A stretch of 64,000 nt of DNA from Taxillus chinensis (taxonomy: Eukaryota > Streptophyta > Magnoliopsida > Santalales > Loranthaceae), in NCBI GenBank assembly GCA_023512835.1, contig CM042092.1, positions 42,178,258 through 42,242,257 on the forward strand, read 5' to 3'. Of the stretch, positions 24,040-34,099 are shown piece by piece. Under the pieces are notes generated by a model. That model had not been told where the DNA came from, did not search any database, and worked only from the letters and a program-made list of their open reading frames with translations. The stretch's first letter is position 1, and each line of letters opens with the position of its first letter. Both the position numbers and the translations under genes were made by a program.

Positions 24040-25390
24040 TGGGTTGAAGACCTTGAGGAATTGGTGGAAGACTACGTGGCGGAAGAAATTACCACCACCA
24101 ATAATGGAGCCCTTGACCTATAGAGCTCAACAAGATGAAGAGATGTACTTGACAGCTGAGGAAGATGAGCAAACTACAAACTCTCTGGAGCAAGCTGAGG
24201 AGGAGAAAGAAGATGACGTGCCTCCAGCTCCTTAACCGAAGGAGCTGCCTGGACACCTAAGGTACGAATTTCTAGACTCTACAAATCAATTCCGTCATTG
24301 TTGCTTCTAATATGAATGATGTGGAGTGTACTCAATTGTTAGAAGTCCTTAGGAAACACAAAAAGGCCCTAGGATGGAACATTGAAGACATTAGGGGTAT
24401 AAGTCCAGGGATTTGCATGCATAAAATTTTGATGAATGATGATTTTAAACCCATCGCTGAAAGGCAAAGAAGATTAAACCTGTCATGAAAGAAGTTGTTA
24501 GAAAAGAAATTTTAAAATGGAAAAATGCGGGTATAATTTATGCTATCTCCGATAGTGAGTGGGTGAGTCCATTGCATGTTGTGCCCAAGAAAGGGGGCAT
24601 GACCGTGATTAAAAATGAGAAAAATGAATTGATCCCATCTCGCACCGTGACGGGGTGGAGAGTGTGTGTTGACTATAGAAAGCTGAACAAGGCTACTAGG
24701 AAGGATCATTTTCCTCTTCCTTTCATTGACCAAATGTTGGATAGTTAGGCGGCTATAGTCACTCCTTGCTTTTTAGATGGCTATTCCGGGTATAATCAGA
24801 TCATGGTTAAGCCCGAGGACCAAGAAAAGACCACCTTCACGTGCCCTTTTGGCACTTTTGCATTTAGGAGAATGCCATTTGGGCTCAGATGCCCCCTTGC
24901 CACCTTCCAAAGGTGTATGATGGCCATTTTTCGGGGTTTGGTTGAGGAGATCATGGAGGTCTTCATGGATGACTTCTCGGTGTTTGGTTCCTCCTACCAA
25001 TAGTGCTTGAAAAATCTAGATGTGGTCTTAGAGAGATGTGAGGAGAAGGAACTAGTCCTAAATTGGGAGAAATGCCATTTCATGGTAAGCGAGGGGATAG
25101 CTTAGGGCACAAGGTGTCTGCACATGGTTTGGAGGGTAGACAAGGCAAAAATCTCCCCTTATTGAGACTCTGCCACCTCCAACCAATGAAAAAGGAGTGA
25201 GAAGTTTCCTTGGCCATGCTGGCTTTTATAGGAGATTCATTAAGGACTTCTCAAAAATTGCAAAACCCATGAGTAGGTTGTTAGAAAAAGACACAAGCTT
25301 TGAGTTAAATGCAGATTGCTTAGAAGCTTTCAATATCCTCAAGGGTAAGTTAGTCACGCACCTGTTATAGTCACACCTAACTTGGGCTCA
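24040..25390 (+). pseudogene. Reverse transcriptase region of element B pol
   Basis: 24044-24235 is the acidic linker (YLTAEEDEQTTNSLEQAEEE). 24485-24748 has KEVVRKEILKWKNAGIIYAI, then WVSPLHVVPKKGG and CVDYRKLNKATRKDHFPLPF. 24803-25003 has TTFTCPFGTFAFRRMPFG and the catalytic FMDD at 24962-24973 followed by FSVFG. 25010-25390 holds the thumb or connection part (SFLGHAGFYRRFIKDFSK). TAG stops at about 24747 and 25001 and several indels break it. Same Athila-type RT as in element A. Confidence 0.9.
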
Positions 25391-25394
25391 CCTT

Positions 25395-25790
25395 TGAGCT
25401 AATGTGTGATGCGAGTGATTATGTTTGGGGGGGTAGTCTTAGGGCAAAGGCGAGAAAAGGTGTTTAGGGTCATTTACTATGCTAGTAAGACCTTAGATGA
25501 TGCTTAAAGAACTATACCCATCGAGAAAGAGTTCTAGGCCGTGGTTTATGGGCTGCAACAAGTTTAGACCCTACCTTTTGGGGTCTAAAGTCATTGTTTA
25601 TACTGATCATGCTGCATTGAAATATTTGTTTTCTAAAAAGAAGCTAAGCCACGCTTGATTAGGTGGGTTCTCCTCTTACAGGAATTTGACCTTGAAATTA
25701 GAGACACAAAGGGAGCCCTAAATTCTGTATGGCCGATCACCTCTCCCGTGTGGAGAATGCACCTAAGTCTCTACCCATTGTAGATGACTT
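25395..25790 (+). pseudogene. RNase H domain and linker of element B pol
   Basis: Motifs ELMCDASDYV, YYASKTLDDA, IEKEF, VIVYTDHAALKYLF and [16 protein letters not shown] can be read across shifting frames. The conserved Glu region reads EKEF followed by a TAG, so the domain is broken. It lies in the expected place between RT and integrase. Confidence 0.82.
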
Positions 25791-26835
25791 TCCTCATGAG
25801 AAGTTGTTTGAGGTGCATCATCTTCCTTGGTTTGCTTGACATAGCAAATTATTTAGCCACCGGGTTCATACCCAGGTTAGACTACCACCAGAGAAAGAAA
25901 TTGGTAGTAGATGCTAAGAAATTCATTTGGGAAGACCCAATTCTTTATAGGAGGTGTCCCAACCAAATCATTAGAAAGTGTGTCCTTGAGGAGGAGGTAG
26001 ATGACATAATACATCATTGTCATGCATCACATTATGGGAGCCACTTTGGGGTGCGGAGAAGCGTAGCTAAGATCATGCAAGGGTGGCTTTTATTGGCCTC
26101 ACATGGTGAAAGACACCTATGTCCACATCAAAAAGTGTGATAGATGTCAAAGGGTAGGTGGTCTGTCTAGGAAAAATGAGATGCCCTTAACGGAATCCTT
26201 TCTGGTTGAAATTTTTGACATTTGGGTCTGTCTAGGAAGTCTTTAGCTTACCACCCACAAGCTAATGAACAAGGAAGTGTCCAACAGAGATTAAGGCCAT
26301 TTTAGAGAAAATTGTTGGAGCCAATAGGAAAGATTGGTCTCAAAGGCTTGATGAAGCCTTATGGGCATATAGGACAGCTTACAAAACTCCCATTGGGATG
26401 TCACCTTACCGTATTCTATATGGTAAGGCATGTCACTTGCCTATGGAACTAGAACACAAGGCTCATTGGGCCTTGAAGAAGTTAAATTTTAACCCACAAG
26501 AGATCAACGAGCTTAGGACGACTCAATTAATTGAGTTAGATGAGCTTAGGCTGGATGCCTATGATAGTGCTAAATTTTATAAAGAAAGAACTAAGAAATG
26601 GCATGATAGGTAACTCAACAATGAACCTTTAACCTTAGGGTAGAAAGTTCTTCTATTTAACACAAGGTTGAGGTTATTTCCTGGAAAATTAAGGTCCAAA
26701 TGGATGGGACCTTTTGTGATAGTTGATAAGAAGCCATATGGGAGCTTTGAGGTCCAAGTCTGTAGATGGCAAGAAATTTTGGGTGAATGGCAACAGACCG
26801 AAACCATACTTTGATTCAACTCGGAGGGAGATAGT
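25784..26835 (+). pseudogene. Integrase region of element B pol, catalytic core deleted
   Basis: 25784-26140 carries the linker and N-terminal zinc domain (CVLEEEVDDIIHHCHASHYG, then CDRCQ after a frameshift). Element A continues with the core holding both catalytic Asp residues. Element B instead jumps at about 26227-26233 from GACATTTGGG to AGGAAGTCTTTAGC, losing some 255 bp. 26285-26613 is the C-terminal part ([40 protein letters not shown]), which then runs to about 26835 with stops. Without the first two Asp residues it cannot catalyse strand transfer. Confidence 0.88.
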
Positions 26836-27146
26836 TGATTCCTCTCTTTCACCATTGCATGATCATAACTAAAAGTCTAGCTACAGGACTTTAAATAAAG
26901 CGCCGGTTGGGAGGCAACCCAATGTTTATTCTTATGTTTTATTTTATGTTATTTTTTTTATTTATTTTATTCAATAAATTTGTTTGCAAGCTAATCATTG
27001 TGCGGGGAGACTTTGCTTCTTTCTTAACTAACCATTTGCAGGATTGAGCAAATTATTGGGTCCCGAACTTGTGGAATTGTTTTTAAAGTCAAAGTCAAGG
27101 AGCAAGGAGCAAGTGAAGCCCAAAAGTGCTTGAAGATGGGCTCAAA
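26836..27146 (+). other. Non-coding spacer after pol in element B
   Basis: Contains the conserved stem-loop (26907-26922) and an acceptor-like ACTAACCATTTGCAG at about 27027-27041. No coding signal. Homologous to 512-818 of element A. Confidence 0.65.
26907..26922 (+). other. Conserved stem-loop just after pol (element B)
   Basis: TTGGG-AGGCAA-CCCAA, in context GCGCCGGTTGGGAGGCAACC, identical to element A (734-749 minus). It follows TTTAAATAAA. Confidence 0.5.
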
Positions 27147-27594
27147 CAATTCACGTGCAAGACTTAAAGATGGTCCATAATGCACAAGCAACAAAGTGGA
27201 GAAATTTGGGCCAGTTGGGCCTGAACATGAATTTGCACGTGAATTGCCCAATTCACGTGCACCTCCTTCCGAGTGTAACTTTCTGGGAATGGTAGATGAA
27301 GACCATGTGAATCACGTTTACTCTTGCACGCGAATTGCTAGCTGTCATATGGTGGCTCAAAAATGCAAAATACCGATTTTAGCCCTCCTAGAAGCTTCAA
27401 ACAATTCACGTGCAGAAGGGACTATTGCTTGCCAGCTCAAGGAGGGCCCACTACCAAAGTTTGGGACGATTCTGACCTGCACGCCAATTCAACCAATTCA
27501 TGTGCAAGGGCTATTTTGGTCAGAACACTCTGAAAATTTAGGGGCACGTGTATCACGCCAATTGGAGCATCTTTCCTTCTGCACGCTATATAAA
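27147..27594 (+). promoter_or_regulatory. Candidate internal promoter of element B for the third reading region
   Basis: CACGTG occurs at about 27152, 27236, 27254, 27407 and 27545, mostly in CAATTCACGTGCA or its complement. A degenerate pair (GCACGCCAATT...AATTCATGTGC) lies near 27480-27506. A TATATAAA box at 27587-27594 is followed by the ATG at 27718, a 124-bp gap that suits a short 5' UTR. Element A has the same array (68-511). The LTR has the same modules and its own TATA. Function is inferred from layout and conservation only. Confidence 0.5.
27234..27261. repeat. Perfect 28-bp palindrome with two CACGTG cores (element B)
   Basis: Arms TGCACGTGAATTG and CAATTCACGTGCA around CC. Same arms as 396-423 in element A, with only the centre differing (GG there on the opposite strand, which is CC in element orientation). 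Confidence 0.85.
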
Positions 27595-27717
27595 GAGAGG
27601 CCATCTTCCAAGGCTTCCACACCAAAATCACTCCAGATCTGAGTATTAGAGAAACTCTGCTCTTTTGCTCTCTTGCTCTTGGTTTTCGTTTCTTTGCTCT
27701 TTATTCTCATTTCAAAG

Positions 27718-28670
27718 ATGGTGCTCACAAGGAGGACTGGCCAAGGAGGAGGTGCACTCACCTAGTGCTGATAGCCAACCTGAGGAGGAGATACTCTTGG
27801 GGCATGCTCTTGATATGCAGACTTTGGAGGCTTCAGAGCTGGGCTGGGCTAGAGAGGTAGCTCTTAAAATTCAAAATCTGGAATTACAAAGGTTAGTATC
27901 TGCCCAGCCAGCTATTTCCTATTCTGCCCTACAAGAATTTTATGCATCTGTCTCTGTGAGTGAGGATGAACTAATAGGGGTTGTGCAATGGGTTTATGTC
28001 AGAATTACCCCTGAAATTATTAGACATTGCTTTAACCTCCCTGCACCCAGTGATAGCCTTCCTCAGCTAAGCCTAGGAGAATTTGAGCGCATGCAACTAT
28101 GCTAGAAAATTTCAAAGTAGAAGGCAAGTATACCAAGAATGGTTTTGTTGGAAGATTTAGATGGCTAGCCTACTTGATAGGGAAATGCTTATTGATTCAG
28201 ACCAGTGGGATAGATAATGTTCCTAAGCCACACCTGGAGTTGATGTATAGCATTGATCATATGCTAAATGTGGATTGGGCCACTACCATTTTTAAATGGT
28301 GGAAGAAAAACTCACCAAAGCAGATAAATGGCAGATTTTTGTGTTTGATATTTCAAAGCATGCCTGCTTTGCATTTTTCCTCCATGGATAGCATCACTTT
28401 TCCTTCTCACTGGGTGTTAAGAGTATTGCATGCTGAAGGAGGTTTGGGGATCAGTACCGCAGGTCATTGGGCAACCAATGTTCCTCCTCCATCACACTCG
28501 CTAGGCACGGTGTTCATGTGGAGCGATCCACCGACTTTGCAAGGGAGACCTCTCCTCATTTGGATCAAAGGAAGCGGACTCTATACGGACTCACTGCCAT
28601 GTACATGCAATCAATGTACACAAAGAAGATATTTTCAATTTCTTTCATGGCATTAGTGGGCAGGTGGTGA
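27718..28670 (+). pseudogene. Third reading region of element B, N-terminal part (plant-transposon-type domain)
   Basis: The start is chosen at ATG 27718-27720 (MVLTRRTGQGGG), after which the frame shifts. The body 27730-28105 holds LGHALDMQTLEASELGWARE and LQEFYASVSVSEDELIGVV, then VYVRITPEIIRHCFNLPAPS. 28099-28480 continues KYTKNGFVGRFRWLAYLIGK, PKPHLELMYSIDHMLNVDWA. The EFYA...V(R/Y)ITPEIIRxxFxLP layout resembles the domain called putative plant transposon protein, found in many plant element proteins. No signal peptide or membrane segment like a viral envelope is evident, so 'env' would rest on position only. Frameshifts occur near 27760, 28100 and 28480. Its role is unknown. Confidence 0.6.
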
Positions 28671-29521
28671 GCGAAGTGGAGGTCATCAATTGGGCGATCA
28701 CTAATGGGCACATCACTAGTGCCCAATTTGAGGAATTAATGGCCCTCATCTCCGGAGACCAACACGCTACTTCACAACCTAGAACCGAGCATGGGAGGCC
28801 CAGACGTGGCTGCTCATGCATCTCCTAGAGCATGGGAAGCCCCAGAAGCTCCTCCCGCCGCATCTACCGAAGCTTGGAGGCAAGAAACACAAGCTCAGGG
28901 AGGCAAATGCCGGAACCCAGCGTGAGGTGGAAGCCCCGAGGAAGGACAATAAAGAAGTCAAAGGCCTCCTAGGCAAAATCGGGAAGGCCTTGAGCAAGAG
29001 GAAAGCATCAAAACGTTCTCCTATAGTGGAGATATCGATGAAGAACCCTCTCCATCCCCTGAAGTTTCTTATCCAGCCCAAGTAGATCCACCTCAACCGG
29101 AACCTTCAGCTGGCCATCCTACTATCACCCAGGAGGAGGCAGAGCCAACAACAGGGTATTCACCCTTCTAGCCTCAAGAGGAGACAAAGCCAGGCGAAGG
29201 GTATTCATCCTTACGACCTTTACCGATCCTGCATATTCTCGAGGCTCTTGTGCCTACTATACTTCCTGTCTCTTGGGGTACATACATGCCTGCCGAACCC
29301 GAAGATCTTCTTGGCCCTCCTATCCATTTAATCATTAATCCAGATTTATCATCTCGACGAGAGCCACAAGCATTTGAAGAATTCATCAATTCCATAGTTC
29401 GGAGGGCTCGCTTTATACGGGATAATGATATCTTCACCCCTTTTAGCCTAAAGAGGATCTCAGGAGAATAAATATCTCTACTACGACGAGATAGACCTCT
29501 TCACAGGACCATGCGCTATGA
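28671..29521 (+). pseudogene. Third reading region, charged linker part
   Basis: Frames 28816-29085 and 29250-29471 read on the coding strand as lysine-rich (GKKHKLREANAGTQREVEAP, LLGKIGKALSKRKASKRSP) and then PEDLLGPPIHLIINPDLSSR, RRARFIRDNDIFTPFS. The part is low in conservation signals and links the transposon-type domain with the protease-like domain. Frame breaks and a TAA at about 29469 interrupt it. No function is recognised. Confidence 0.45.
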
Positions 29522-30072
29522 GTGGAGGGTGAGCCTCATAACTACCCCTTCGCTCGGTTCACTTCCATCATGCTGTGCGAGATATTCAATCAACCCTTGT
29601 CCGAAGAGGTGTGGCGCCAACGCATCAATGGTGAGAATGAAGGGCACCGCCCTTGGCATGGTATGCATGAGGTGCTGATTCAGGTGCACATTGATCTGGC
29701 CACTATGTATTGGTCCGTTTGAATGCGGATGTAGGACATGCCGTGCTATATGACCCAACCCAAGGCGAAGGGTTTGCCAGACGGAAAAGACGAGTAGTGC
29801 TTGGGTTCATCAAACGAATCAAAGCGACGATGATCAAAGAAGGCTTATTGGCCGACAAGCTACCTCTTATTCCCGCAACGAAATGGAAATCCCTCGTTGG
29901 CCTGACCAATTCAAATTGTGGGATCTTTGCTTGCTACTACATGATGGCTATTCTGGTAAGGGAAGGAAACTTGGGAAGTGCGCGGCGAGACATCGGTTGA
30001 CTTTGTGGCTCAAGGTGCGACGAATGGTGGCCAATGTTATCTACTACTACAGCTTGCCAACCGAGAGGTAAG
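29522..30072 (+). pseudogene. Ulp1/C48-like cysteine protease domain in the third reading region
   Basis: Two overlapping frames (29522-29722 and 29710-30000, then 29883-30071) cover one domain. The C48 layout is visible. A (H)W-S-V position reads Tyr-Trp-Ser-Val at 29708-29719. About 15 residues on comes AVLYDPT with Asp at 29752-29754. About 55 residues on comes TNSNCGIFACYYMM with Cys at 29917-29919. Ulp1-type peptidases use HW..., YD(S/P) and DCGxF, so the Cys and Asp boxes fit and the His box reads Tyr here. The frame ends PTER and a stop at about 30072. Host Ulp1 enzymes remove SUMO; whether this one did is unknown. A frameshift beside the His box makes this copy inactive. Confidence 0.6.
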
Positions 30073-30340
30073 TGTTTTTCCTACTCCGATTTTATGCCAT
30101 GAGGACATAGCATATTTTAAGTGTGGTGTATGGGAGTGACTTGAGCCACTTGCTTGTCTTTTATGTTGTGATTGCATGTTTTATTTATAATTTTATAAAA
30201 AAACAAAAAAAAACAAAAGAAACAAAAAAAAACTGTTTTTAGTTGCATGATTGTTTGAGTTGTTTGCCTGAATGATTTGCTTGTGGAGGCATGGATATTA
30301 AGTATGCAATTTTGGCTTAAAATTTAATTTTTTATGCCAC
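30073..30340 (+). other. 3' non-coding part of element B, before the LINE
   Basis: Starts with a TGAGGACATAGCA...TTTTAAGTGTGGTGTA module (30099-30130) that resembles the polypurine region beside the 3' LTR. An A-rich stretch follows at 30199-30230. No coding signal. Confidence 0.6.
30335..30340. repeat. Probable target-site duplication of the nested LINE (left copy)
   Basis: TGCCAC here and again at 35537-35542, flanking the LINE. It is short; one base beyond it mismatches (ATGCCAC versus TTGCCAC), so the duplication may be longer but decayed. Confidence 0.5.
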
Positions 30341-30494
30341 TTTTTTTTTTTTTGAAGAATAAAGAATGAATATAATAAAACAAAAAGGATTACGAAGAAC
30401 AAACCAGGGCATACCCCAGGGAAAACACCAACGAGTTCAACCAAAAGAAAAAATGGCGATTGAAAAAATCAGCACCTAATAAGTAATCAAAAAT

Positions 30495-31584
30495 TCAACG
30501 GATATGCCAGAGGTGCAACAGATGATTATTAAACCAAGTATTGGGCCGGGGAGTATGCAAGGTAGCACGAACCCGAACGACTCCACGGCCAAGGTCACCA
30601 CTGTTCAACAGATCGAGATCCACGCCCATGAGCTCTACCATTGCGTTCTCGCCAAAGAAAATAAACCGACGGCTAGCTGAGAGAGTTGCGCGAACAGTTG
30701 AAGAGAATTGCCCTTTGAGGAATTTGCGGCCCAAGTTAGGAAAGTGGACCAAGAAGGAGGAAGATGGGATAGCCCGCACAAGGACAGCAAAGCTAACCAA
30801 ACTTGGCGAGAAAAGGTGCAAGAGAAGAATAAATGGTCATGGTCCTCCAAAGGGGCTCGACAAAGGTGGCATCCCCAGGGAGAGCAATGCCAAAGGAGAT
30901 CGGTCGGTCCTTTGTAGGAAGTCGACGTCGAAGAGCCAGCCATAACAATCCGGCATGCCTGGGAGAATGATGCCGAAACCATACCACGAAGCCCAGGGCA
31001 CCCGGGGAGAAGGAGAGCGGAGATGATTCCAAGTCAAGAAATAGAGAAAGGACCACTCTTGGACAGCCACAGCACACAGTCCGACCTTCCCGGAGGGGGC
31101 ATGGCAAGTGGGCTGTCTCATCTTTTAAAGCAAGCCAGGAGAGTTGGCTAGAGGCCAACACCATTCATGAGATGGAATATCACCTACCGTAGCTGCAACA
31201 CCCAATCCGAATCCGATATTACCCGATCGAGAAATTGATGAGCGAGATAGCGCCTCGGGGCAGCCAAGAATCAAACCAAAGCGAGGTAGAGGAGCCATCA
31301 CCAACCTTCACCGAAATACACGACCGAAGGCAGGATCTAGCAGCCAGCACCTTGCGCCATGTCCAAGAGCACCGCCACGGGACCTTGGCCACCCGCATTG
31401 ACCCTTCTTCACCAAATTGGACCTTACCCAGGTGACCCACAAAGAAGAAGATACCGGCCGGCACGCATTCCGCATCGGCCGAGAAATGGCAGCATAATTC
31501 CAATCTTTGAGCTTCTTCAATCCAAGACCTCCTTCCCGTCGGGCCGAGAGACATCATCCCAGGAGACCCGTGCACCCCGTCCAT
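30495..31584 (-). pseudogene. LINE ORF2 C-terminal part with zf-RVT motif
   Basis: 31584-31219 has LEKVLAARSC-like text, then CISVKVGDGSSTSLWFDSWL, the GDG...FDSWL box common upstream of zf-RVT in plant LINEs. 31164-30635 contains GFVVWFRHHSPRHAG, WLALRRRLPTKDR and CHLCRAPLEDHDHLFFSC, a Cys-Cys-His-Cys finger-like motif of the zf-RVT type. The end near 30495 reads FNNHLLHLWHIR and a stop before the tail. This part probably binds element RNA or supports RT. Two or three frameshifts are present. LINE-a and LINE-b are truncated copies of exactly this part. Confidence 0.85.
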
Positions 31585-31643
31585 TTAAAGCTGCCCCCGT
31601 CCAAAGAAAAGCAGCCAGAAGTCGTTCTATAGATTTAAGGACT

Positions 31644-33151
31644 CTAGCAGAAGGATAAAATGATAACTCCAAAAGGCTTGGATACCAAACAACACAGATT
31701 TAATAAGCAATAATCGCCCACCAAAGGACGAAATCGCGTCGTCCAAGTGCGAACCCGTTGTAAGATACGATCCACGAGCACCCGACAATCAATAGAACCA
31801 AGCCAGTTTGGTAATAAGGGGCACACCCAAATAGCGAACCGGGGAGAGTGCCAAGAGTAAACCCCACAAGTGTTCAATATCAAACTTTGAATTGAAGGAG
31901 GCACTCCAGAGAAAAATAAGGAGCTCTTCTCCAAATTTGGAACAAGGCCAGAGAGGTGAGAGAAGGTTGTAAGAGCCTCATGAACAACACGAACGGAAGA
32001 AAGATCCCCTTTACTAAATACCATTAGGTCATCGGCAAAGCGAGAGGTGAGTTAGCTTGGTGTTGCGGCACCGCCAAGTGATAAGAAAAGGAGGGGGAGT
32101 TCTAATAAACTTGGCCAAGATGCGAGAAAAGACCTCCATACAAATAACAAACAAATAAGGAGAGAGGGGTCCCTTGGCGGAGCCCCCCGCTGCCCCGGAA
32201 AATAACCCTTCAATTCACCATTAATAGACAAAGAATAGCCGGGGAGAGGACACACAAGCACGAACCCAGCCGCGAAATTTGGAAGGGAAACCAAATAAAT
32301 CCAAACTGTGCCAAAGGAAATCCCAACGCACGAGTCAAATGCCTTCATGAGATCAACCTTGATAAGACACCGAGGAGATGGAGAGGAGGTTGAGTATCCA
32401 CGGACCAACTCCTGGGCAAGAAGGATATTGTCACCTATTTGTCGTCCTGGAATAAAGGCAGCCTGCAGGATTAATAAAGGAAGGGAGAGTCCGTCCGGCC
32501 GAGTAGCCAAAAGCTTGGCAATGCACTTGTAAATAGTATTACAAACGGGAAATCGGCCGAAAATCCTTCCACCGAGAAGCATTGGGAATTTTAGGAATCA
32601 AAGCCAGAATGGTAGCATTGGATTCCTTCAAAAGAGTGGAAGAGGAGAAAAAACTCCGTAATAGCTGCACCACATCGGAACCAAGAATAGGCCAAGTTTG
32701 ATGGAAAAAGAAACTATTAAAACCATCAAGGCCCAGGAGCTTTATTGGGATGAAGGCTAAACATGGCAGCCTTAATATCGTCCGCCGAGAAAGGAGCCTC
32801 AAGCATAGAAATCATCTCAGCAGGTAAAGACGGCTCTATGAATCCTCGCAGGGAAGAGCCAATAGAATGCCGCCCATGAGAGGTCCCAAGAAGGGAGCTA
32901 TAAAAGCGAACACCCGAGGCAGCAATTGCATCCGAACCATAGACCCAAGACCCATCATCTAAACAAATGCCTTGAATCTTATTCCGATTGTGCCGACATT
33001 TAACAGAATTGAAAAAGAAAGAAGAATTGCTATCGCCCTCTTTAAGCCATTGAATCCGACTCTTTTGACGCGCAGATTTTTCCACATCTCGACCGGGCAT
33101 TTGTAAGGCGAAAAAGTGCCTCCTTCTCCTGGGCAAGAAGGTCAGCATCAC
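31644..33151 (-). pseudogene. LINE ORF2 reverse transcriptase domain
   Basis: 33151-32726 gives SRIQWLKEGDSNSSFFFNSV and DDIKAAMFSLHPNKAPGP, the RT entry motif. 32802-32539 has DVVQLLRSFF and ATILALIPKIPNAS, then FRPISR. 32582-32052 has LQAAFIPGRQIGDNILLAQE and CLIKVDLMKAFDS. The catalytic FADD reads at plus 32028-32039, followed by LMVFSKGDLSS and SGLVPNLEKSSLFFSGV. This is the non-LTR RT that copies LINE RNA at the nicked target. At least three frame changes are seen, so it is inactive. Confidence 0.9.
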
Positions 33152-33354
33152 CCCCAGAGGCAGAAATTGTCTCCTGGATGCGATGGAGAGCGAGCGAAGA
33201 GAATCCAGCCCCTGGTCTCCCTTAAACTAAGAGCCTTCAAAGCTCGTTTGAGAAGTTTAAGCTTTTGATAAATCCAAACATGGCATAACCCTCAATAGGC
33301 GTCCCAAATCTCTTCTACGATTGGGGAGGAAATCAGCATAGGAGACCCAAAGGA

Positions 33355-33944
33355 TTAAAAAAATTTAAAGGGGGAACGAAACCCCGAAGATTGCAAGCCA
33401 ACAGTTACCACGGCAGGAGAATGATCCGAAATACCAAAGGGAAGAAATTCAGCAATTGCAAAGGGGAACTGTTGGATCCACTCGGCGTTAACAAGGACCC
33501 TATCCAACTTCCTCCTAATGTGACCAGACGTACGGGAGTTGTGCCATGTGAAAAACAAACCAAGATAGCGGAGATCATCAAGGCGGGCGGCTCGAAGGGC
33601 CTCATTGAACGAATGCATGGATTCCGGCCATTCCAAGGAGCCACCACTGCGATCGAACGAAAGCGAAGAGCATTAAAGTCCCCCATCACCATCCAAGGCA
33701 AGGAAGGAGAAGCACGAGCAAGACCAGGGAGAGAATGCCAAAGGTGATCGCGCCCCTCCACCGTGTTAGAACCGTACACAATGGTTAGGTAAAAATGTTG
33801 AGAAGATACTACAATGAGATGGAGAGATGGAGAAACCGAGCATGGGAAGAAAGGCAGGTGACATCTAAACGAAGAGGATCCCACCAAAGCCAAAGACGAC
33901 CCAGGGAGGATGACAATCAAAGTTGTCAATAGATTTCCAGCCAT
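33355..33944 (-). pseudogene. LINE ORF2 AP-type endonuclease domain
   Basis: 33944-33405 contains FYLTIVYGSNTVEGRDHLW and WMVMGDFNALRF. 33636-33355 contains LDDLRYLGLFFTWHNSR, RKLDRVLVNAEW and FGISDHSPAVVTVG. GDFN and SDHSP are conserved boxes of the exonuclease-endonuclease-phosphatase fold that nicks the target strand. The two segments are in different frames. The N-terminus of the domain is eroded near 33944-34090. Confidence 0.88.
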
Positions 33945-34099
33945 GCATTAAGGAAGCAAAGAACCACAGGCTTGGAAGGCAAGCGGACTTTGGTCTCATT
34001 AAGGCAATACAGACGGAGATTGGACCTGCACTAAGTGGCGAACCTCGGCTTGTTTGACAGGATCATTGAGACCCCGAATGTTCCAAGCAACAAGCTTTA

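Noticed and set aside
28779..29096. 105-codon antisense ORF over the ORF3 linker
   Set aside because: Shadow of the coding strand; no motif and no upstream signal.
27718..30072. Calling ORF3 a retroviral envelope gene
   Set aside because: Only the position fits. No signal peptide, fusion peptide or transmembrane anchor could be recognised, and other domains fit better.
33391..33747. Plus-strand ORFs across the LINE (also 30541-30945, 31359-31658, 34189-34410)
   Set aside because: Antisense to clear endonuclease, RT, zf-RVT and ORF1 motifs. GC-rich sequence makes long random frames.
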